Shown here one piece after another: positions 34,452-42,152 of a stretch of 42,524 nucleotides of DNA. The notes beneath the pieces are model-generated. The model was not told the DNA's origin and made no database searches. It saw nothing but the letters and a program-made list of their open reading frames with translations. The position numbers were made by a program, and so were the translations under genes. The stretch comes from Streptomyces marinisediminis (GTDB lineage: Bacteria; Actinomycetota; Actinomycetes; Streptomycetales; Streptomycetaceae). Position 1 is the first letter of the stretch. Every line of letters begins with the position of its first letter. The stretch covers positions 1 to 42,524 of the forward strand of contig NZ_JAPKFL010000036.1 in NCBI RefSeq assembly GCF_026262575.1, in the 5' to 3' direction.

Positions 34452-35285
34452 TCAGCCGGCCCGGCTCAGGAGCCGGCCGGCCGCCGGGGCCGGGGCGTCC
34501 AGCGCGGCCTCGGGGCCCGCCATGAGGATGGAGCGCTGGACGCGGCGCAGCGCCGTGGAGGGCTCGAGGCCGAGTTCGCGCACCAGGGCGGTGCGCAGCC
34601 GCTGGTAGACGTCCAGGGCCTCGCTGCGGCGCCCGGAGCGGTGCAGCGCGAGCATGAGCTGGCCGTGCAGCGTCTCGTGGGTGCGGTAGCGGCTGACGAG
34701 CATGGTGAGTTCACCGAGCAGCTCGCGGTGCCGGCCGAGCCGCAGGTCGGCCTCGATGCGCTGGTCCAGCGCGCACAGCCGGGTCTCCTCCAGCCCGCGG
34801 ACCCGGGTCTCCAACTGGGTGCCGGCCGGGACGTCGGCGAGGGCGCCGCCCGTCCACAGGGCGAGGGCGTCGCGCAGTTGGCGGGCCGCGCCCGCGAAGT
34901 CACCGGCGTCCATGGCCCGGTACCCCAGGCCCGCCAGCCGCTCGAAGTCGCGGACGTCACTGGCGCCGCCCGCGGTGTTGAGGACGTAGCCGCCGGGCGC
35001 GGTGGCCAGGACCTCCTTGGCGGTGCGCGGCGGTGCCCCCTGCGGCTCGCGGCGGAGGGCACCGGAGATGAGCTCGCGGAGCTGGAGCACGTACGTCTGC
35101 AGGGTGGTGCGGGCGCTGCGCGGTGGGCGCTCGCCCCACAGCTCCTCGATGAGCGAGGCCACCGGCACGACGCGGTCGGCGTGCAGCGCGAGCATGGCCA
35201 GCACCTGGCGCGGCTTCGGTGCCGTCGGGGTCACCGACGCGTCGTTGAGTCTGACGTTCAACGCACCCAGAACTTCGATATTCAC
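34452..35285 (-). CDS. SARP-family pathway activator (copy 2)
   Basis: 277-aa SARP, similar in size and layout to copy 1 but clearly diverged. The winged helix is at about 1-95 (MNIEVLGALNVRLNDASVTP, APKPRQVLAMLALHADRVVP, ARTTLQTYVLQLRELISGAL). The activator domain carries DFERLAGLGYRAMDAGDFAG and LRTALVRELGLEPSTALRRV. The start is GTG 35285 with GGGGAGA 6 nt upstream. It is 89 nt ahead of the ACP gene on the same strand, so ACP/KS-like/PPTase are likely its targets or operon partners. Confidence 0.92.
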   Translation of the reverse strand: MNIEVLGALNVRLNDASVTPTAPKPRQVLAMLALHADRVVPVASLIEELWGERPPRSARTTLQTYVLQLRELISGALRREPQGAPPRTAKEVLATAPGGYVLNTAGGASDVRDFERLAGLGYRAMDAGDFAGAARQLRDALALWTGGALADVPAGTQLETRVRGLEETRLCALDQRIEADLRLGRHRELLGELTMLVSRYRTHETLHGQLMLALHRSGRRSEALDVYQRLRTALVRELGLEPSTALRRVQRSILMAGPEAALDAPAPAAGRLLSRAG

Positions 35286-35370
35286 GCCATCTCCCCTGTC
35301 CGTGAATGTGGGCCGGTTCGCTTCTGGCTCCGAGGGCCGATTTCCAGCCCCACCCGGCGGAAACCGAGTA

Positions 35371-35419
35371 AAAAACAGGGCGGACGGTTTGTCAATACCA
35401 AACCGTCCGCCCCGTTTTT
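35371..35419. terminator. Long A/T-flanked hairpin between SARP 2 and the TetR gene
   Basis: Left arm AAAAACAGGGCGGACGGTTT (35371-35390) pairs with AAACCGTCCGCCCCGTTTTT (35400-35419): 20 positions with one G-T pair and a 9-nt loop. With A-tract and T-tract on either side it is a textbook bidirectional terminator. It lies just past the stop of the minus-strand TetR gene (35459), so it would end that transcript and insulate SARP 2. Confidence 0.85.
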
Positions 35420-35458
35420 ACCGGCCCACCTTCCGGCCCTCCGAGGCCGGCGCCCACC

Positions 35459-36139
35459 TCAGCACCCGGGGGCCGAAGCGACGGGGCGGGCGCACGCCGC
35501 GCACCCGGCGCCGGGCGGTTCGCCGGACGGCGCCCCGGGGGGACGGGCGGACACCGGGGCGTCCGGCGCCGCCAGGCGCGGCAGCAGCAACTCCCAGAAC
35601 TGGGTGACGTCCTCGCCGGACGGCCAGCGCCCGTCCTGGGCGCCGAGGAGCTCGAAACCCACGGTCGCGGCCACGATGGTGCGCGCGGTGGGGCCGGTCG
35701 CCACGCCCGCGGCGAGCCCGCCCTCGGCGTCCGCGCGGCGCAGCGTGTCCTCCACCCACCGCGCCCACCAGCCGCGCAGCGCCGTGCCGCCGGACCGCGC
35801 GGGATCGCGCCACAGCTCGAACCCGGCCCGCACCACGACGTCCGAGGCCAGCCGGTCCACCAGGTGGTGCGTGGCGGCCACGAGGGACTGGAGCGCGCCG
35901 CCGGGCTCCTCGTCCGCGGCGGCGGCCATCCGGCGCACGGCGCCGGCCGCCTCGTCCTCCACCGCCCGCGCCAGGGCGTCCTTGCTGTCGAAGTGGAAGT
36001 GCAGACCGCCGTTGCTCACCCCCGCCCGCCGACTGATCGCCGAGAGCGAGGCCGGGGTGAACCCCTCCTCCGCGAACACCTCCGCCGCGGCGCGCACGAG
36101 CGCGCGCCGCGTGCGCGCCGCACGCTCCTGTTTGACCAT
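35459..36139 (-). CDS. Gamma-butyrolactone receptor-like TetR regulator (first)
   Basis: 226-aa TetR-family protein of the ArpA/ScbR group. N-terminal HTH: RTRRALVRAAAEVFAEEGFT, SLSAISRRAGVSNGGLHFHF, DSKDALARAVEDEA. The ligand domain follows; the last about 30 residues are a Pro/Ala/Cys tail. LHFHF departs from the usual LYFHF and the ligand region differs from the second receptor (39045-39749), so it may be a pseudo-receptor or answer another signal (inference). Start is ATG 36139. A receptor-operator-like palindrome lies 9-36 nt upstream, implying autorepression. Confidence 0.87.
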   Translation of the reverse strand: MVKQERAARTRRALVRAAAEVFAEEGFTPASLSAISRRAGVSNGGLHFHFDSKDALARAVEDEAAGAVRRMAAAADEEPGGALQSLVAATHHLVDRLASDVVVRAGFELWRDPARSGGTALRGWWARWVEDTLRRADAEGGLAAGVATGPTARTIVAATVGFELLGAQDGRWPSGEDVTQFWELLLPRLAAPDAPVSARPPGAPSGEPPGAGCAACARPVASAPGC

Positions 36140-36147
36140 GGCCCCAC

Positions 36148-36175
36148 TTTACAAACCGACTATGCGGTTTCGTAA
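36148..36175. promoter_or_regulatory. ARE-like operator upstream of the first receptor gene
   Basis: TACAAACCG-ACTAT-GCGGTTTCGTA within 36150-36174 is an inverted repeat closely matching the autoregulatory elements bound by ArpA/ScbR/TylP-type receptors (ACAAACCG...CGGTTTGT). It lies immediately before the ATG at 36139 on the minus strand, where it would block its promoter. Confidence 0.75.
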
Positions 36176-36516
36176 GCGGCTCAAGCGGTTCTGTGGCGAC
36201 CCTCGGCCGGAGCTGTAGCGGAATCAGCGCGGAGCCGGCCGCACCCCGCGCCGCCCGGCTCCGCGATCCGGAGGCGCCGGGCCCCGGCCGGACCCGCGCC
36301 ACCGGGCGCCCACCCGTGCCCGCCGAGCGGCGAACCTCCCACGTCACCGGCGCGAGCCGGGGAAGAGACGCGGATGTTCACGTGGCGCACCGCTCGCCGC
36401 CACCCGGCAGCCGGAACCGCCGTGCAGGGTGGCCCGGCGCCGCGCCGCGCACCGGGTCGACCGATGCGGAAGCGGAGGCTCCACATCTCGCCGGGTCGAG
36501 TTGTGAACGGCCGGTA

Positions 36517-36544
36517 GAAATGAAACCGGGTGGTATGTATCTTC
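36517..36544. promoter_or_regulatory. ARE-like operator upstream of afsA
   Basis: On the minus strand the sequence reads AAGATACATACC-ACCC-GGTTTC-ATTT. It shares AAGATACATACC-(4 nt)-GGTTTC exactly with the site at 38973-38999. It lies 46 nt before the afsA start, the usual place for receptor control of butyrolactone synthesis. Confidence 0.8.
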
Positions 36545-36589
36545 GGGCACACGCCTCACCCACCACCTGTCCATCGCCACGGGGGAGAT

Positions 36590-37567
36590 ATGACAGCGAG
36601 CACGTTCCGGGTCGAGCACCCGACAGCGGGAACCGGCGGAGCGGGAGGGGCCGCGGCGGCGCGCGCGGCCGCCGAACCGCCGCTGTTCCGCTTCCCGTCC
36701 CTCACCACCACGGTACCCAAGGAGTTCGTCCACCGGGCCGCCGTCGCCGAGGTCATGCTGACCGACTGGCAGCGCCGGGACGGGGGCCGCTTCGAGGTCA
36801 TGGCCCAGTGGCCGCGCGGACACAGCTTCTTCACGCCGGTGAGCGGCCACCACGATCCCATGCTGGCCGCCGAGACGATCCGTCAGGTCGGATCGCTCCT
36901 GGCCCACGCGGAGTTCGGGGTGCCGCTCGGGCACCACTTCCTCATGCGGGACCTGGCGTTCACCGTCCGGCCCGCCCACCTCCTGGTCGGGGACGCGCCC
37001 GCCGCGCTCGACCTGGACATCACCTGCTCCGACGTGAGCCGGCGCGGCCGGCAGCTCACGGGCATGCGCTACGACGCGGTGATCCGCCGGGACGGACAGG
37101 TGGCGGCCACCGGCAGCGCCTCCTACACCTGCACGACGCCGGCCGTCTACCGGCGGCTGCGCGGCGCCCGGGGCGTGCTGGGCGGCGGCCCGGTGCTGCC
37201 GCTGACGGCGCCGGCCGCGCCGGAGAGCGTGGGCCGCCACTCGCCCGTCGACGTCGTCCTCTCCCCCGGCGGACGGGCCGGGCGCTGGCAGCTCCGCGTG
37301 GACACGCGCCACCCCGTGCTGTTCGACCACCCGGTGGACCACGTGCCGGGCATGGTGCTGATCGAGGCCGCCCGGCAGGCCGCCGCCGCGCTCCTGGGAC
37401 GCCCGGACTTCGTCCCGGCCGCGGTGGAGAGCGAGTTCAGCCGGTACGCCGAGCTGGACGCGCCCACCGTCGTCGAGGCGCGCCGCGCGGAGCCGGGCGA
37501 GGGCGGGTCCGTGGTGGTCACCGGGTACCAGGACGGCGAGCCGCTGTTCCGCTCCACGGTGTCCTGA
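36590..37567 (+). CDS. afsA: AfsA-type gamma-butyrolactone synthase
   Basis: 325-aa enzyme expected to join a beta-ketoacyl-ACP/CoA chain to dihydroxyacetone phosphate, the first committed step of A-factor-type signal synthesis. It has two AfsA hotdog repeats: the first with VPKEFVHRAAVAEVMLTDWQ at about 42-61 and SGHHDPMLAAETIRQVG, the second with HPVLFDHPVDHVPGMVLIEA (about 243-262). The start is ATG 36590 with GGGGGAGAT directly upstream. It is flanked by two receptor genes and a reductase and preceded by an ARE-like site. Confidence 0.93.
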   Translation: MTASTFRVEHPTAGTGGAGGAAAARAAAEPPLFRFPSLTTTVPKEFVHRAAVAEVMLTDWQRRDGGRFEVMAQWPRGHSFFTPVSGHHDPMLAAETIRQVGSLLAHAEFGVPLGHHFLMRDLAFTVRPAHLLVGDAPAALDLDITCSDVSRRGRQLTGMRYDAVIRRDGQVAATGSASYTCTTPAVYRRLRGARGVLGGGPVLPLTAPAAPESVGRHSPVDVVLSPGGRAGRWQLRVDTRHPVLFDHPVDHVPGMVLIEAARQAAAALLGRPDFVPAAVESEFSRYAELDAPTVVEARRAEPGEGGSVVVTGYQDGEPLFRSTVS

Positions 37568-37657
37568 CGGCCCCGCGCCGGCCGCGTCGGCCGTCCCGGG
37601 CGGGGGCGCGGCGCGGTGGCCGGGACGCGCCTGCTGCCGCGTCAGCCGGGGTTCGCA

Positions 37658-37819
37658 CGTCGAGGAGCGGCCTCCGGTGCGGTGCGTCGCGTCGCAAGGC
37701 GCCGGATCGGCCTCGTAGCGGGCGTAGCGGGCTTAGCGGGTCCGCTCGGCCGCTTCGGCGACGCCGCGAGGCGCCGTGCCGGGCGTCGCGGCGAGGCGGA
37801 CCTCGGCTGATGCGGCGCT
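37658..37819 (+). repeat. Structured intergenic repeat, copy B (with insertion)
   Basis: Diverged copy of the element at 12851-12935, here on the plus strand and again in a convergent gap (afsA against reductase). The two matching blocks are interrupted by about 70 extra bases (about 37693-37763) containing GTAGCGGGCGTAGCGGGCT-like short repeats. The hairpin arms are CGCCGCGA (37762-37769) and TCGCGGCG (37786-37793). Its 3' end meets the reductase stop codon. Confidence 0.72.
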
Positions 37820-38792
37820 AGCGGGCGGTGTCACCGGGACCGGCGGTCCCGGTCGCGCCCCGGGCTCCGGGTGCCCCGGCTCCGGCCGCCCCACCGGCGG
37901 CCGTCACGCCTTCGGCCGCCCGGCCTCCGGCTCCCCCGCCTTCGGCGGGCGCGGTGAACGCCGACGCGTGGTCGGCGACCCAGGTGGCGAAGGAGCGCGC
38001 GGGCGCTCCGGTCACCTCCCGCACGGTCTGCGTCACGGCCACTTTGGCGCCGTCCCGCTGCCGGACGGCGGCGGCCAGCAGGGCGTCGGCCAGGCGCGGC
38101 CCGTGGCGCCGGGTGAGGGCGACGCGGGCCCGGGCGGGCGTCAGCTCCTCGAACCGCAGCGGCACGCCCAGCACGTCGGCCAGGCGAGCGGTCTGCTCCG
38201 TGGCGCTCACCGCCTCCGGACCGGTCAGCGTGTGCGCGGCGCCGTGGTGCCCGTCCTCGGTGAGCGCCCGCACCGCGACCCCGGCCACGTCCCGCGGGTC
38301 GACGCAGGCGTTGCGCGAGGTGCCGTACAGCGCCCGCACCACCCGCTCGGCGCGCACCGACGGCGCCCAGGACAGGCAGTTGGACATGAACGCGCGCGGG
38401 CGCAGCAGCGTCCAGCGCAGGCCCGAGCCGGTCAGCAGGGCCTCGGTGCGGCGCTGCCAGCGGGTGACCAGGTCGTCGGCGGCCGGGTCGGTGACCGCCG
38501 CCGCCGACAGCTTGACCACGTGGCCGACGCCCGCCTCCCGCGCCGCCGCCAGGAACGCGGCGTCCTCCGCGCCGCCCACCCGGGTGGTGACCAGGAACGC
38601 CCGGGTCACACCGCGCAGCGCGCGGGCGAGCGAGGCGGGGTCGGCGTAGTCGGCGGCGACGGCCTCGGCTCCCGGGGGCAGGGCCGCCAGCCGGTCGGGG
38701 TAGCGCGTCAGCAGCCGCACCGGGGTGCCGGGCGGCAGGGCGCGCAGCACCTCCCCACCGACCGTGCCGGTGGCGCCCGTTACCAGTATCAC
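37818..38792 (-). CDS. NmrA-like NAD(P)-dependent reductase of the butyrolactone locus
   Basis: 324-aa atypical short-chain/NAD(P)H-binding protein: MILVTGATGTVGGEVLRALP with the GxxGxxG nucleotide motif at 6-12, GVGHVVKLSAAAVTDPA, LLRPRAFMSNCLSWAP. The last 40 residues are a Gly/Ala-rich tail. Relatives next to afsA/receptor genes (ScbB/JadW2 type) reduce or epimerise the butyrolactone precursor. Start is GTG 38792 with GGGAGGA 5 nt upstream. It is divergent from the second receptor gene across a 252-bp gap carrying an ARE-like site. Confidence 0.82.
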   Translation of the reverse strand: MILVTGATGTVGGEVLRALPPGTPVRLLTRYPDRLAALPPGAEAVAADYADPASLARALRGVTRAFLVTTRVGGAEDAAFLAAAREAGVGHVVKLSAAAVTDPAADDLVTRWQRRTEALLTGSGLRWTLLRPRAFMSNCLSWAPSVRAERVVRALYGTSRNACVDPRDVAGVAVRALTEDGHHGAAHTLTGPEAVSATEQTARLADVLGVPLRFEELTPARARVALTRRHGPRLADALLAAAVRQRDGAKVAVTQTVREVTGAPARSFATWVADHASAFTAPAEGGGAGGRAAEGVTAAGGAAGAGAPGARGATGTAGPGDTAR

Positions 38793-38972
38793 CGTCGTCC
38801 TCCCCTGTTCCCGGCCCGGCTACGGCCCCGCGCCGCCACGCCGCCGGTGCGGCACACCGCGCCCCGGCCCCTCCGCGGCCGCCCGGCACGGCCCGTGGTG
38901 GCCCGCGGCCGCCAGCTCGTGGGCACGGGCATGTCATTCCTCGGACACCCGTGGTCAAGCGCGCTACTCCCG

Positions 38973-38999
38973 ATAAGATACATACCTGGCGGTTTCTTT
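38973..38999. promoter_or_regulatory. ARE-like operator upstream of the second receptor gene
   Basis: AAGATACATACC-TGGC-GGTTTCTTT sits about 46 nt before the receptor start at 39045 and in the shared gap with the reductase gene. It is nearly identical to the site before afsA (36517-36544), so one receptor probably binds both and represses itself and afsA. Confidence 0.82.
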
Positions 39000-39044
39000 G
39001 GCAGGGCCGTCGTGCAGAGTTCACCTGAGGCGGCGGAGGCGACA

Positions 39045-39749
39045 GTGGCGAAGCAGGACCGGGCCATCCGGACCCGGAAGACGATCCTGGCGGCGGCGGC
39101 CCGGGTGTTCGAGGAGCGGGGCTACCAGGCGGCCACCATCACCGAGATCCTCAAGACCGCCGGGGTCACCAAGGGTGCCCTCTACTTCCACTTCCAGTCC
39201 AAGGAGGACCTGGCCCACGGGGTGCTCAGCGAGCAGGACCAGCGGCTGGTCGTCCCCGAGCGCCCGTCGAAGATCCAGGAGATCGTGGACGTGGTGACGC
39301 TGCACGCCCACCGGCTGCGCACCGACCCGATGGTCCGCGCCGGGGTGCGGCTCTCGCTGGACCAGCAGGCGCACGCCCTGGACCGCAGCGGGCCGTTCCT
39401 GCGCTGGGGGGAGATCCTGGTGGACCTGCTGGACGCGTCCCAGGCGCGCGGCGAGCTGCTGCCGCACGTCGAGCCGAAGGAGACCGCCGAGGTGCTCGTG
39501 GGCGCGTTCGCCGGGGTGCAGGCGATGTCACAGGCCGTCAGCGGCTACCAGGATCTGGCCGACCGCGTCTGCGCGCTGCTGCGCCACCTGCTGCCCAACG
39601 TGGCGCTGTCCTCCGTGCTGGCCTCGGTGACGCTCTCGGCCGAGCGCGGCGAGGCCGTCTACCGCGAGCTGGCGGAGGCCGACGCGGCGGAGGCGGCGGC
39701 GGTCGAGGCGGCGGCGGCGGTGGAGGCCGAGGGCGTTCCGGTGGGGTGA
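39045..39749 (+). CDS. Gamma-butyrolactone receptor (ScbR/ArpA type)
   Basis: 234-aa TetR-family receptor. HTH: RAIRTRKTILAAAARVFEER, ATITEILKTAGVTKGALYFH, then FQSKEDLAHGVLSEQ. The ligand-binding part has DPMVRAGVRLSLDQQAHALD and VGAFAGVQAMSQAVSGYQDL, as in functional receptors. The start is GTG 39045 with GGAGG 5 nt upstream. The C-terminal about 25 residues are Ala/Glu repeats. The gene overlaps the convergent monooxygenase gene by 91 bp. Confidence 0.92.
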   Translation: MAKQDRAIRTRKTILAAAARVFEERGYQAATITEILKTAGVTKGALYFHFQSKEDLAHGVLSEQDQRLVVPERPSKIQEIVDVVTLHAHRLRTDPMVRAGVRLSLDQQAHALDRSGPFLRWGEILVDLLDASQARGELLPHVEPKETAEVLVGAFAGVQAMSQAVSGYQDLADRVCALLRHLLPNVALSSVLASVTLSAERGEAVYRELAEADAAEAAAVEAAAAVEAEGVPVG

Positions 39750-41515
39750 GCGGCCGGGGGTGCGCCGGCCGGCCGGGCGGGCGCGGGCGGCTCCTGCGGG
39801 TGGTGCGGCGGGCCGAAGTACTCGGACAGCGTGTCGGCCAGCCCCGCCGCGTCCGGCGGCGCTCCCGTACCGCCCTCGTCACCGGCCCGCCCGGTCTCCC
39901 CGGCCCCGTCGGACCGACCGGCCTCGCCGGTGCGACCCGCCTCGCCCGCCCAGGCGACGTACCCGTCGGGCCGCACCAGCAGGGCCGGGGCCGGGAGGCC
40001 GGGCGCGGGGGCGCAGCGCACGACGCGCAGCACGTGGGACCAGCGTTCGGCCGTCCGGCCGTAGGCCGCCGCCGGTCCGTCGGTCAGGAGCAGCAGCGGC
40101 CGGCCGCACTCCAGCAGGGCGATGACGTCGGTCGGGTGGCCGGAGACCGTCAGCGCGGTGTTGGGCAGGAAGGTGCCCACGCAGCGGGCGGGGCGCTCGC
40201 CGCGGGTGGGCAGCACGGTGTCCTGGGCGCTGATGACGGCGCCCAGGTAGGCGCTGCCGGACCCGGCGGTGAGCAGGTCGCTGAAGAGGGCGCGCAGCGG
40301 GTCCAGTTCGGGGTCCGGGCGCATGAGCGCGACCTGGGCGCGGGTGTTGTCGATGACGCGCTGGGCGGCCGGGCGGCGTTCGAGGTCGTAGGTGTCCAGC
40401 AGGCCCTCGCCCGCGCGGCCGGTGACCGCCAGGCCGAGTTTCCAGCTCAGGTCGACGGCGTCGAGCAGCCCGGTGCTCAGCCCCTGGCCGCCGATGGGGA
40501 AGTGCACGTGGGCGGCGTCTCCGGCGAGGTAGACCCGTCCGGCGCGGTAGGTGTGCGCCAGCCTGCTGAAGTCGCTGAACCGGCTGAGCCAGCGCGGGTG
40601 CGACATCGTCAGGCGCCGCCCGGCGATCCAGGACGCCTCCCCGGCCAGCTCCTCCAGGGTGGGCGGGGCCGCGCGGTCGGCGCCGCCCGGAAGCGCGGGG
40701 CCGCCGCCGGGGCCCGCCCCGGGTTCGGCGCCGCCCGCGGAGGCGCCGGGGCCGCCGTCGGCGCGGTCGGCGACGCGGCGCAGCGTGCGCACCAGGGTGG
40801 TGCCGTCGGGGCCGTCCTTGGTGACGAGCCAGCCGCGCGGCGTGCGGTGCCAGCCCGCCGGGGGCGCGCCGGGGCCGCCGAGCCGCACCAGGCCCACCAG
40901 GGCCGACACGGTGGGCGGCAGGGTGTCGGAGCCGATGCCCGCCTGCCGGCGCACGGTGCTGCGGGCGCCGTCCGCGCCGACGAGGTGGGCGGCGCCGTAG
41001 GTGACGGTGCCGCGCGGCCCGTCGGCGGTGACCCGCACGCCGTCGGCGGCGCTGCGCACCTCGCGCACGCGGTGGCGGCGCAGCACCCGCGCGCCCTGGG
41101 CCCGGGCCGCGTCCTCGAAGAGCCGCTCCAGCCGCGCCTGCTCCATCTTCAGCAGCGGCGTGGGTTCGGCCGCCGGGGCGGAGATGGACAGCCCCGGCAG
41201 ACCGGCGAAGTGGAAGGGGACGGACGCGGTGCCGTCGGCGGGGGCGCGGGCCGGACCGGCCGCGGCGCCGTCGCCGGGCGGAGGCGGACCGGTGCGCGGA
41301 CCGAGGTGGTAGCCGCGGCGGGCCAGGCACTGCACGGTTCTGGCGTGCAGCGTGGTGGCCCTGGGGCGGTCCGAGACCTCGGCCTCGGCCTCCAGCACGG
41401 TCGTCGCCACGCCGCGCGCGGCCAGGTCGGCGGCCACCAGCAGGCCGACGGGGCCGCCGCCGACGACGATCACCTGCTGCTGTTCTGCTGGACGTCTCAC
41501 GGTGCGGGTCCCCAT
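39659..41515 (-). CDS. Aromatic-ring FAD monooxygenase (PheA/TetX/PgaE type)
   Basis: 618-aa class A flavoprotein monooxygenase: N-terminal VIVVGGGPVGLLVAADLAAR at about 15-34, LLKMEQARLERLFEDAARAQ, the DG motif HLVGADGARSTVRRQAGI, and GRVYLAGDAAHVHFPIGGQG (GD motif). A C-terminal thioredoxin-like region holds SHVLRVVRCAPAPG. An extra Gly/Pro-rich loop lies at about 235-265, and residues after about 520 are low complexity. It may tailor the polyketide-type product or act in signal synthesis. Start is ATG 41515; GTG 41500 is a good alternative. The stop lies inside the convergent receptor gene. Confidence 0.87.
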   Translation of the reverse strand: MGTRTVRRPAEQQQVIVVGGGPVGLLVAADLAARGVATTVLEAEAEVSDRPRATTLHARTVQCLARRGYHLGPRTGPPPPGDGAAAGPARAPADGTASVPFHFAGLPGLSISAPAAEPTPLLKMEQARLERLFEDAARAQGARVLRRHRVREVRSAADGVRVTADGPRGTVTYGAAHLVGADGARSTVRRQAGIGSDTLPPTVSALVGLVRLGGPGAPPAGWHRTPRGWLVTKDGPDGTTLVRTLRRVADRADGGPGASAGGAEPGAGPGGGPALPGGADRAAPPTLEELAGEASWIAGRRLTMSHPRWLSRFSDFSRLAHTYRAGRVYLAGDAAHVHFPIGGQGLSTGLLDAVDLSWKLGLAVTGRAGEGLLDTYDLERRPAAQRVIDNTRAQVALMRPDPELDPLRALFSDLLTAGSGSAYLGAVISAQDTVLPTRGERPARCVGTFLPNTALTVSGHPTDVIALLECGRPLLLLTDGPAAAYGRTAERWSHVLRVVRCAPAPGLPAPALLVRPDGYVAWAGEAGRTGEAGRSDGAGETGRAGDEGGTGAPPDAAGLADTLSEYFGPPHHPQEPPAPARPAGAPPAAHPTGTPSASTAAAASTAAASAASASASSR

Positions 41516-41787
41516 CCCGCCGGCGGGGTCACCGGCCGCGTGGGCGGGGCCGCCGGAGTACGGGAGCGCGCGCCGTCGCCGCTCGCCGGCCCGGAGCCAC
41601 GGCCGGGCGCGGGTGCCCCGGAGGCTGCTCGGTGTCGGTGTCGGTGTCGGTGTGCCGGTGTCCGGGTGCGGTGGCCCCGGGGACCCGCGCCGCTGGGCCG
41701 CCGGACGGGCGCCGGGGCGCGCCGCGGGCCGGGACCGGACGCTGACGGCCGTCGGTTCACGAGTCCGCCGCCGCGGTGCCGCGCCGG

Positions 41788-41880
41788 TCAGCCGGCCTGC
41801 CCGCCCGGGGCGGGCGCGGCGGCCCGTCGGCTCCCGGAGCGCGGCGCGGCGGTGGCCGTGGTGTGGTGGTGCTTCCGCAT
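41788..41880 (-). CDS. Possible 30-aa leader ORF before the monooxygenase
   Basis: ATG 41880 is preceded by GGTAGGA 5 nt upstream and lies about 80 nt after the candidate promoter. The peptide begins MRKHHHTTAT and ends APAPGGQAG; it has no signal peptide. It could be an upstream regulatory ORF. The composition is ordinary for this genome, so chance remains likely. Confidence 0.3.
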   Translation of the reverse strand: MRKHHHTTATAAPRSGSRRAAAPAPGGQAG

Positions 41881-41962
41881 GGCGTCCTACCCCCGTCGTG
41901 GTGCGTACGGTTCGCCGCCGTACCGACCCGTCCACGCACCCTGCCGGGCGCGACCCGCCGCA

Positions 41963-41991
41963 AAAATATACCGGTTGCCCGGTTCTGGCAA
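41963..41991 (-). promoter_or_regulatory. Promoter for the monooxygenase transcript with overlapping operator
   Basis: On the minus strand TTGCCA (41986-41991) and TATATT/TATTTT (41963-41970) are spaced 15-17 nt, a good -35/-10 pair and the most A/T-rich stretch in this gap. The spacer holds ACCGGGCAACCGGT, an inverted repeat. It resembles a weak ARE half-site pair (ATACCGG...CCGGTT), so butyrolactone-receptor control is possible. Confidence 0.6.
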
Positions 41992-42028
41992 CGGCCTCCG
42001 ACGCCGCGGACCAGGGTGTTCGCCGCGG

Positions 42029-42072
42029 CCGGGAGCAGCGCGGGTACGACGCGGGAGCAGCGCGGGTACGAC
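42029..42072. repeat. 22-bp tandem duplication
   Basis: Two adjacent 22-bp units (42029-42050, 42051-42072) built on CGGGAGCAGCGCGGGTACGA, differing at the first base. They sit between the terminator hairpin and the monooxygenase promoter. Confidence 0.9.
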
Positions 42073-42078
42073 GCGGAC

Positions 42079-42107
42079 GAGGCCGCAGCCCTGGGGGCTG
42101 CGGCCTC
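42079..42107. terminator. Terminator hairpin after the P-domain peptidase gene
   Basis: Perfect 13-bp stem GAGGCCGCAGCCC (42079-42091), loop TGG, GGGCTGCGGCCTC (42095-42107). It lies about 46 nt past the stop of the minus-strand peptidase gene and is the likely end of its transcript. Confidence 0.8.
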
Positions 42108-42152
42108 TGGCCGGTTGCCGCGGGGGAGCGCGGCGGACTGCGCCGGACTGCC

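Larger units (their letters stand above)
41516..42152. other. Long gap upstream of the monooxygenase
   Basis: About 637 bp. Contents: GGTGTC hexamer repeats at about 41632-41650; a possible 30-aa ORF on the minus strand (41788-41880); an A/T-rich promoter with a palindromic core (41963-41991); a 22-bp tandem repeat (42029-42072); and a terminator hairpin for the peptidase gene (42079-42107). No full-size gene is supported. Confidence 0.6.

Noticed and set aside
35371..35419. Receptor operator (ARE) before SARP copy 2
   Set aside because: GGTTTG and CAAACC occur in the opposite order to true ARE half-sites, and the long stem with A- and T-tracts fits a terminator better.
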